Assembly: GCA_023055425.1 (NCBI GenBank)
Contig: JALGPY010000010.1
Location: 18,511,363 to 18,575,362, forward strand
Source: Linanthus parryae
Lineage: Eukaryota; Streptophyta; Magnoliopsida; Ericales; Polemoniaceae
Direction of reading: 5' to 3'
Length of the DNA stretch: 64,000 bases
In this document: piece after piece, positions 57,221 to 64,000 of the stretch
How positions within the stretch are numbered: the first letter of the stretch is position 1
Layout: the number at the start of each line of letters is the position of its first letter
Made by a program: the position numbers and the translations under genes
Notes under the pieces: model-generated
Databases searched by the model: none
What the model was told of the DNA's origin: nothing
Seen by the model: the letters and a program-made list of their open reading frames with translations, nothing else

Positions 57221-58736
57221 TGATAGCGCCTTTTAGGAGATATCTATTATCTCCATTTTACCACATTATCACGAGTGATTTGAGCTTATGTTAAAGAATC
57301 TGAGTCGTTTTATCACTTGATGCTTCACATGCTTTGTATTGTTAGTCCGGGCGTTTCTATGCATATTTAGTTGTTATTTGTCAAATATAATCGCTTGGTA
57401 TGTTTTTCCATGTTGTTTTGACAGGAACGGATGCTAATCGGTTCATAGGAGGCATGGAACGAACTTCGGAAACAACGGAAGCACAAGTGGAACGAAGAGA
57501 AGCAAAGATAAAGAAGCTAGGATGACCAGTCTGCACTAATCTGATAATATCTTGAGTTACACAAATAATTTTGGAGTGAGACAGGTGCAAAATTAAAGAA
57601 GACTCAAAGAGCTTTCCGACGATAGGTCACGAAGATTAATCCGAGTCCGGATGAGAGAGATATGGCCTGCGCAAGTTCAGCTTACAATTCTGGACGGGAA
57701 TTACAAACTGGAGGGGCTGCAATGCAATTTCAGCAAAGTACATTAAAAATTCGCCCCAGCTGATTAAAAATCGTGGAGAAGACTTGGAAGAACATAACAA
57801 CACGAAAGAGGAAGAGAGAGGGACGCACGGGAGTTCAAGGAAGAGAGGATTCAAGCCCCATCTTCAAGGATTTCGTCGTTTGATTCTTTTTCTTCATCTC
57901 TTGTACTATTTTCTATGGAGATCATGTTTTTATTAAGAGATTTCATGTCTAGCTAAACTCATAGCTAGATGATTATGGAGAACTAGAGTTTACTTGGTTG
58001 ATTGATTGATTCATGGATTTGCTTCATGCTTAAAGCTTAATTTCACTTTTGATTCTCACCATTCTTCTACTTGAGTTCTTAATTCTTAGCATGTGAGGCT
58101 TGATCACCCATAGCATGTTAGTTATCTAGGAGAGTGTATGAAAATAACTCAACCCTAGGTTCGTGAAGAGTAGGAAGACACTCTTAATATTCTTGAGACT
58201 GAGAGGTGAAAGAATGAGAGTGATCACATACAGATTGTTTCAGTTGATTATGTTAAAGTGATAACTTTGCAAGGTTGAGAGGTCTTGTAGGTACCTTTAT
58301 TATATCAACTAGAGTAGTGTTATTAACAACATTAGACTGAAAAGATTTGTTGTTGAATACACCACAGTGTGATACATGATTGAGAGTTATGTGTTACGAG
58401 TATAATCTGATATGGTGAAAGAAATGGTGAAGTGTTGTGAATTGAATCCGGAAATCAACTAAGCATCCTAGGGACCCTAAATCATCTAGTTTATCCATAC
58501 TCTTAGTACTATCATTTTTTTAATTTGCAGTTCTTAGTTACGTAGAGACACTTGATTGAGGGTGGAAAACTTATAAACATTCAACCCTTTTTACCGGTTA
58601 CTTTGTACCCAAAAATTGATTAACGATTGGCTAATAGTAGTTCAACTCCCTGTGGGTTCGAAAACTCGGGGTCCTAAAGACTCCAATTTACTACTTGACC
58701 GTACACTTGCGCAATATGCGTAATTTAGGCGCGTCA
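57221..58736 (+). repeat. 3' LTR of element G
   Basis: 1516 bp, same ends as the 5' LTR. It contains an extra segment (about 57560-57670, with 'gacaggtgcaaaatt' and 'gatgagagagatatgg') missing from the 5' LTR. It is followed by TGTTG at 58737-58741 and the resumed H LTR. Confidence 0.94.
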
Positions 58737-58741
58737 TGTTG
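58737..58741 (+). repeat. Right target site duplication of G (TGTTG)
   Basis: Identical to 47915-47919. Confidence 0.95.
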
Positions 58742-59628
58742 CAAAGTGATTCTTCTAATTAATTAATCATATTAATTAATTCCCAAATCTAGTACAACTC
58801 GATATAGCGTGTGACCCCATAGGTTCTATCTAGTTGGTAGCAACAATTTGCTAATATGGAGCGGTCTCTGGCAAGACATCCATTCTAGCCAACTAATAGA
58901 ATAGTCATCCGACAAACCTTGTGCAAGTAATTGTCACATCCCTTTGTCTCCATATCTGGATTGGACACGAGACATACAAGTCACACTCGTATATCCAATC
59001 CATAGTTTCTCCATCCTGGGAATAGCCTTATTCGTGCAAATAACATCAATATCCTATATTGATTTATTTGAGTCTGGCCAGACATTCCATAAGCACTATC
59101 CCTCGAGTGGCCTCGGATATTTGCTCCCTTCATGTGGGAGGGACAAATTCTATCTACGTCTACTACGATTTCTAAGCTTGCTTCTTATTGTATGTGGTGC
59201 ACGCCTTTATAGCTACACAGTTACGGTGTAGCGTTTGACGCTACCAAAATCACAATAATCCACAACTAGACAATCTAGTGACTTCAAGTCTAAGGATGAC
59301 AATACCATTGCACCGCTAGAAGCGCTTGTGACTCAACATAACGTGTATGTAGCCTTCTCGGAGATGGGTTAATCCAGTGCGCTATTACCCTTAATGCACA
59401 CCCTTGTGTTGGATCACAATATATCCATGTCAATCTAACCCCATACTAGTCTATAGATGATTGTCCTTATTAGTCATTATATTGGAATAGGGATATTTAA
59501 GATAAACAACATAATTGTAAATCTAAGGACTTCATTATATTAAATATCCAATAAATAATACAATGAATTTTCTAGCCAAAAACAAGTTCATACTAAACTA
59601 GATTGCCTTTAGGGCATCTATTCCAACA
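58742..59628 (-). repeat. 3' LTR of H, inner part
   Basis: Continues the H LTR after G with 'caaagtgattcttctaattaa', includes the TTAATTAAT dyad near 58757-58781, and ends in TTCCAACA at 59628 before the purine tract (plus-strand GTCTCCCACCTG). Confidence 0.92.
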
Positions 59629-59642
59629 GTCTCCCACCTGCA

Positions 59643-60329
59643 CTAGAGCCAATCTGATGCATCCTGTATGCCAATGATCCTAGTGTGCCCTTCATTCTTC
59701 CACTGAAAAAGCGGCTTTGTAAGTCGATCTGAAAAATTCTCATCTGTAGGAATCTTGCATATCCGAACGTCTCCTCTATCAATAATATCTAGAATAAGAT
59801 GAAACTTCCTGAGCATGTGTTTGGATTTCTGGTGTGATCGGGGCTCCTTTGATTGCGCAATCGCCCCAGTGTTGTCACAGTACAACTCTACCGGATCCGC
59901 AATGCTAGGAACCACACCAAGTTCATAAACAAATTTTCTGATCCAAACAGCTTCTTTTGTTGCGCTATTTGCAGCAATGTACTCAGCCTCTGTTCTAGTA
60001 TCAACCACCGTCTCTTGCTTGGAACTCTTCCAGCTCACCGCTGCTCCATTCAGGAAAAACACATATCCCGATTGTGATCTGAAATCATCTCTGTCGGTTT
60101 GGAAGCTTGCATCTGTGTAACCCCTTACACGCAACTCTTCCTCTCCGCAAAATATCAAGAAAACATCCTTAGTTCTTCTCAAGTACTTTAGGATGTTCCT
60201 GACTGCAATCCAGTGACTCTCACCCGGATTGGATTGGTATCTTCTTGTCATACTCAAGGTATATGACACATCTGGTATAGTACATGCGTACATGATAGAT
60301 CCTATGGCCGAGGAATAGGGAATTGTACT
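59643..60329 (-). pseudogene. Copia pol C-terminal fragment of H (RNase H)
   Basis: Minus-strand frame ending at the family stop 59643-59645. It shows IPYSSAIGSIMYA, SRYQSNPGESHW-like RRYQSNPGESHWIAVRNILKYL, SWKSSKQETVVDTRTEAEY and KSKHMLRKFHLILD. About two codons are missing in the 'IMYAMLCTRPDVSY' region (it reads IMYACTIPDVSY). The open frame extends upstream to 60431, but residues before STIPYSSA come from the neighbouring repeat, not from copia. RT is absent. Confidence 0.87.
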
Positions 60330-60703
60330 TGTTGAGTCAAAATCCCTGAATGTGCTTTGGCTGGTAATTGTTTTGAGTGATGAAAGACAAAAGGCTAAGA
60401 CATAAGCAATAAAGCATTCCAGTAATCCCAAGGCCTTGAGATTGACTAAACTTCAAAGCCTTGAGTTATCTTATTCTGCTGTGTGTTCTAACATATCTGT
60501 GTTGCAGAATTGTATATCTGATTATGCAAATCAGTGGTTTATGGTATATACTTTTGGATTATACTATTTATATATATAACACAATTTCATATGATCAGAA
60601 CAGGAAGAATCAAAGTTATCAAGGTTTAACTTTGAAGTTCTGTGAAGCAGGTTCAGTGCTCCAAGGCCTTGAGATATGCCTTGAGCTGCGGACAGTTTTT
60701 ACA
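60330..60703. repeat. Possible LTR-like insertion next to H
   Basis: Starts TGTTGAGTCAAAAT exactly where copia H sequence stops and can be ended at TTTTTACA (60703). GTACT lies on both sides (60325-60329 and 60704-60708). The word GCCTTGAG occurs four times (60433, 60456, 60664, 60678, approximately). However, H does not resume after 60708, so a simple solo LTR is not proven. Confidence 0.3.
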
Positions 60704-61136
60704 GTACTTAATTGATTCTTTCTTGCAGGTTATGACTCTTAGTATCGTGATCATTTACTCACCTATAAGTGTCTTAAACTTTTTATTCATGATTCATTTG
60801 TTTTAGAAGATATCCATGTTATGGTTCTAAGTTTATTAAACAGTTTTATCAGAAACTGTATAACCAAACAGTCTTAGTACTGTTAGCTGTCTGGATTTTG
60901 TTATTGCAGTGTTTCTATGCTGTTGCAGGGTTGTTAAACGTGCAGGTGCAATATCAACAAACTCCAACGGATATCCACTTGAAGCTGTTTGAATTTAAGT
61001 TGAAAACAGAAGGAGGATTTGTAGGAACTGAGATCCTAAAATCTCTCAATCAGTTGCAACTGTGGATAAAAGAGACTGGTTTGAATTTTGAGGCAGTGAG
61101 AGACTTGCAGAATACTCTGAGAGGTGTGACAAAATC
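60704..61136 (+). other. Unassigned sequence before the LINE fragment
   Basis: An open plus-strand frame from 60898 runs into the LINE region but shows no motif I recognise before about 61190. Several 'ttgcag' acceptor-like sites occur (60726, 60904, 60925, approximately). It could be the 5' part of the LINE fragment or a separate repeat. Confidence 0.3.
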
Positions 61137-62521
61137 GTGGGAAATCATCCATTCAAACACACAATCATTCAAGCTTCATTCCATACTTCTAAAGATCAAA
61201 TCAATCCAGTTTTTCAGAAGAACACATCTATTTTGGTTTCTAGGGTTCTACAGGCTAAATACTACAGAGACACATCTATTTTGCATTCTGAGCTTGGCCA
61301 TTCTCCCTCCTATATTTGGAGAATTTTCAATAAAGCTGAAGTAGCTTTGAAAGAAGGTTGCTGACTCACTGTGGGAAGTGGAGATCAAATACTTATCTAC
61401 AAGGATAAATGGATTATGGATAAGGGTGGAAGAAAAGTCTATAGTTATCCAACCCTTCCAATTAATTCCACTGTCAATAATCTGTTAACTCAATACATAG
61501 GGAGTTAGGATCTCATTTCTAACCACTTCAATCAAGATGATTTCGAAGGTATCATTCATACTCCTATTAATCAAAGAGCTGGTCAAGATGGTATTTTTTG
61601 GGGTTACACTAGTAATGTGGAATATACTCTCAAGACAGGGTATAACAGGATTTTCAACTTGCAGCAGTCTATCAAGGATTCAAAAATGTCAGGTGATTCC
61701 AGTAGTAAGATCTGTGAAGAAGATTGGAGGAGAGTATGGGGATTACCTATTCCTCAAAGAATAAAATTTTTTCTTTGGAAATTTTGCTCCAACTTTCTCC
61801 CTGTTAAGAATAACTTGTATCATCGTGCGATTCAGTTGGCTATTGCTTGTCCTTTTTGCGAATTCCCTGCAGAATCACAACAGCACTTATTCAAAGACTG
61901 TAGCTACTTCAAATTTATCTGGAAGCGGTACGTTAAGGTGATAGACTTATCTGGTTATTTTATAGGTGAAAGAAATTGGATCAATTCCATACTCCTTCAA
62001 AATGAAGAGAAAAGCCAGGTAACTTTTATTGCTTGTATTTGGGTGATTTGGAGAGTTCGAAATCTGAAAGTTTTTGAAGGAAAAGAACATAATTAGAAGC
62101 ATACTATCAACTGGATAGAATCTACGCTCACGATTCCAATTCCTCTATCCCCAGATTCAAACATTGGAGAAGCAAGTGTTGTTCTCGAAACAGCAAGAAT
62201 GATACAGGATCTGGGAGTTTTTTTAGAAGAAAAGATCTTTGAAATTGATTCGTTGAATGTTTTTGCAACTGGATGAACGGATCTCAAAGATGGTATAATG
62301 AGTAGAAATATATTTTGGCAGAGCTGCGGCATCTCATCACCGATCAATTGAAGGGTAAGCTTGTTTATATAAGGAGAAAAGGAAATCAAGCAGTGCATGT
62401 GATAGCTACGAGGGGTCTGGAAGATGAAGATGCAAGGGTTTATACGGTACATCCCCTGAGCTATCTTCGAAACTCTCTTCAAGAAGACATTGAAGAGTCA
62501 GCCGACAGCAAAGAGACATAA
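61137..62521 (+). pseudogene. Non-LTR (LINE) RT C-terminal fragment: zf-RVT and RNase H-like
   Basis: Plus-strand remains of a LINE polyprotein. The first part reads SRVLQAKYYRDTSIL...GHSPSYIWRIF...LKEGC then VGSGDQILIYKDKWI, the usual segment after the RT domain. Next comes the zf-RVT region IPQRIKFFLWKFCSNFLPVKNN (61740-61815), then CPFCEFPAESQQHLFKDC (61850-61905) with its paired cysteines and histidine. After a shift, 62315-62521 gives KLVYIRRKGNQAVHVIATRG, an RNase H end. Stops and shifts at about 61362, 61506, 62094 and 62275. The palm domain with the catalytic aspartates is absent. Non-functional. Confidence 0.75.
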
Positions 62522-63157
62522 GTCCGTCTGTATTATTAAGCTTGTTTGGCTCTCTGTTCTTTGTTTGTTTTTCATGATTGTTTGTTTCTTTTACATTGTG
62601 TTTTTTATTATTGGGCCTGTTGTTTAGTGTTTGTAAAATTAGTGGGTAAGGTTTATGTCCCCCCACTTGTTTTATGGGTTGGAAGCCCAATTTATTAAAT
62701 GTATTCGGGGTTTATGCCGCCCTACCTACAAGGTAGGTTCCCTAAAAAAAAGTATGTTAGAAAATGGACTTCTATTTTGGGACAACCCGAAGTAGAAAGG
62801 GGGACACATAAACACAGACACAGAGAGTACTTTCAAACCACATTAGGAGTTTTAATCTTATTGTCAAAATATTTATCTTCAAAAAAATTCGCTCTGACCT
62901 GTCTCCTCACCCAATCTTTAGGCCAATTAATTACATAACTTTATCTTAGCGGTTTCCTTCATCTGAAGGAGATTGCTAACCTCCTTTTTTTCCAGAATGC
63001 TACAAAAATATTCTGTAAAAATCTGTTAATTCAATTATTTTGCGCTACTCGATCAGTTACTGACAATTTTTGTCAGTTACCTTCTTCCGAATAATTATTT
63101 TGTATCGTTGCAAATTTTTTTCGGAACAAACCTTTGCAAACTACTTTCAATCCAACC
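62522..63157. other. Spacer between LINE pieces
   Basis: T-rich sequence after the LINE fragment (probable 3' UTR remnants), a short A-run near 62744, then A/T-rich DNA up to the next LINE-like ATG. No gene seen. Confidence 0.4.
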
Positions 63158-64000
63158 ATGTCTAAAAATACAAATGTCGAAGCCTTAGAAAGATCCACCG
63201 GGTACGTCTGTTATTTCAAAAGGAGACTATGTTTATCAATTTTATTATGAATCAAAGGAGACGGTAGAGGTGTCCTATAATTCTCAATCGCGGTTCATTT
63301 ATAGGGATTTAATTGTTATGAGAAAGTGAGACTATTGGATGGAAGACATTACAGATTTGGATTTCTCTAAGACCTCTCTCAAAGTTCTTGTTTGGGGTCT
63401 TCCGGTCGATTGTCAGACAGATAAAATTAGTAAAGAAATTGTACACAATTTGGGTACTATGGAAGAATGCACAGTTTAGACTCGAGGTATTTTAGCTGGT
63501 AAAACCATAAAATTGCAGTTCGGGCTTGAGTGAATAATCCTCTCCCCACGGGCTAAAAATGTTACTATTGAGAAAGGAAGATATGTTTGGTTATGGCTTC
63601 TCTATGAGTGGTTGTCGAATGTGTGTTTCTTTTGTGGTCGCATGGGTTGTGAAGTGATGTACTAATCAAATGATCAGGCAAGGAATCGGAAAGCAGAATC
63701 CTTAAAACTCCTCTAGCCAGTGGCTAACAAATAAAGCCGTGATCAACTTCGCGCTAGGATTAACTATTGACATGACACATGCTTTCAGACCGTCTGCTAC
63801 TTCATCGGTTTCATCTAAACCGATGGGTACTCGAGAAATTCTGGGGGAGGGATACACTGGAGGTTCCTTTGATTAGGTGGATCAAGATATGGGATTCTCC
63901 ATTGAAGAAAAAGGAGTTTCAAAAAAGACAACAGGAGAAGGACTCTAGAAAATAGATGTTGTATGAACGACAATCGGTTGATAGGGGTGACGATGAGGAG
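63158..64000 (+). pseudogene. LINE ORF1-like fragment (DUF4283 / zinc-knuckle type), window edge
   Basis: ATG at 63158 (MSKNTNVEALERS). In mixed frames it shows LDFSKTSLKVLVWGLPVDCQTDKIS (63355-63425), then GRYVWLWLLYEWLSNVCFFCGRMG (63575-63650), resembling the L-x-Y-E-x-L-P-x-x-C-x-x-C-G-x-x-G-H zinc knuckle of plant LINE ORF1 proteins, with the final H changed to C. Stops are at about 63330, 63478, 63531 and 63664. The window ends before any RT. It may be the 5' end of a second LINE. Confidence 0.55.

Larger units (their letters stand above)
47920..58736 (+). mobile_element. Full-length Athila-like Ty3/gypsy element G
   Basis: A 10.8-kb element with two LTRs (TGATAGCG...GCGTCA), a tRNA-Asp type primer site, gag, protease-RT-RNase H-integrase in gypsy order, a long non-coding 3' region and a polypurine tract, bounded by TGTTG duplications. 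The TGGCGCCGTTG-type primer site and a protease reading DLGESINLMP place it in the Athila/Tat branch, most likely Athila. Both gag and pol carry nonsense mutations and frameshifts. No env-like ORF is visible between pol and the 3' LTR. It lies inside the LTR of copia H and is therefore younger than H. Confidence 0.93.
47382..60329 (-). mobile_element. Copia element H, split by G and truncated
   Basis: Minus-strand member of the A-F family. Its 3' LTR (47382-47919 plus 58742-59628) is interrupted by the gypsy element G. Only the end of pol (59643-60329) follows before the sequence changes. Removing G and one TGTTG restores an LTR of 1425 bp with normal wording across the junction. The gag, integrase, most of RT and the 5' LTR of H are absent. 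Confidence 0.9.

Overview
This is a stretch of plant nuclear DNA, probably from a eudicot. It shows many LTR retrotransposons primed by tRNA-Met or tRNA-Asp, plant-type MITEs and Helitron-like ends, spliceosomal GT-AG splice sites, and one host gene encoding a plant organic cation/carnitine transporter of the OCT4 type. There are no bacterial operons, rRNA genes, CRISPR arrays or tRNA genes that I can see. I call eight large retrotransposon units and label them A, B, C, D, E, F, G and H. A candidate gypsy fragment is called J.

Layout: 1-36.5 kb is a transposon graveyard. A (1-5476, minus) and B (5470-8843, plus) are truncated copies of one Ty1/copia family. They are fused back to back at a 7-bp microhomology. 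B's 3' LTR cuts into an antisense plant-mobile-domain (PMD) reading frame, which lies beside what looks like the 3' LTR of a Ty3/gypsy element (J, 8844-10861). C (10862-16611, minus) is another truncated copy. It is followed by a diverged Athila-like LTR (16612-17304). From about 18.5 kb an older copia element of another lineage (E, plus) begins. It contains a 348-bp hAT-type MITE, and its RNase H domain is split twice: by complete element D (20346-28435, minus, TSD GTTGC) and by element F (28607-36186, minus). E resumes at 28436-28606 and 36187-36371.

36.5-47.4 kb is the gene island. It holds two Helitron-like 3' ends and the two-exon OCT4-type gene on the minus strand (39918-45233, 525 aa, one 3.7-kb intron). 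The intron carries a 734-bp TTA-flanked MITE, and the presumed promoter contains a 94-100-bp tandem duplication that doubles the TATA box.

47.4-60.3 kb is copia element H (minus). Its 3' LTR was split by a full-length Athila-like gypsy element G (47920-58736, plus, TSD TGTTG). The window ends with decayed non-LTR (LINE) pieces: an RT C-terminal zf-RVT/RNase H fragment (61.1-62.5 kb) and an ORF1-like zinc-knuckle fragment (63.2-64 kb).

Every retrotransposon reading frame carries frameshifts, stops or deletions, so none looks autonomous. The only apparently intact host protein gene is the transporter. I did not find a convincing new multi-gene system. The most interesting signals are structural: a hairpin-forming leader repeat amplified five-fold in A, an antisense PMD frame beside a gypsy-like LTR, an exactly duplicated polypurine tract in G, and the duplicated OCT4 promoter. 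All family assignments come from reading motifs by eye, without database searches.
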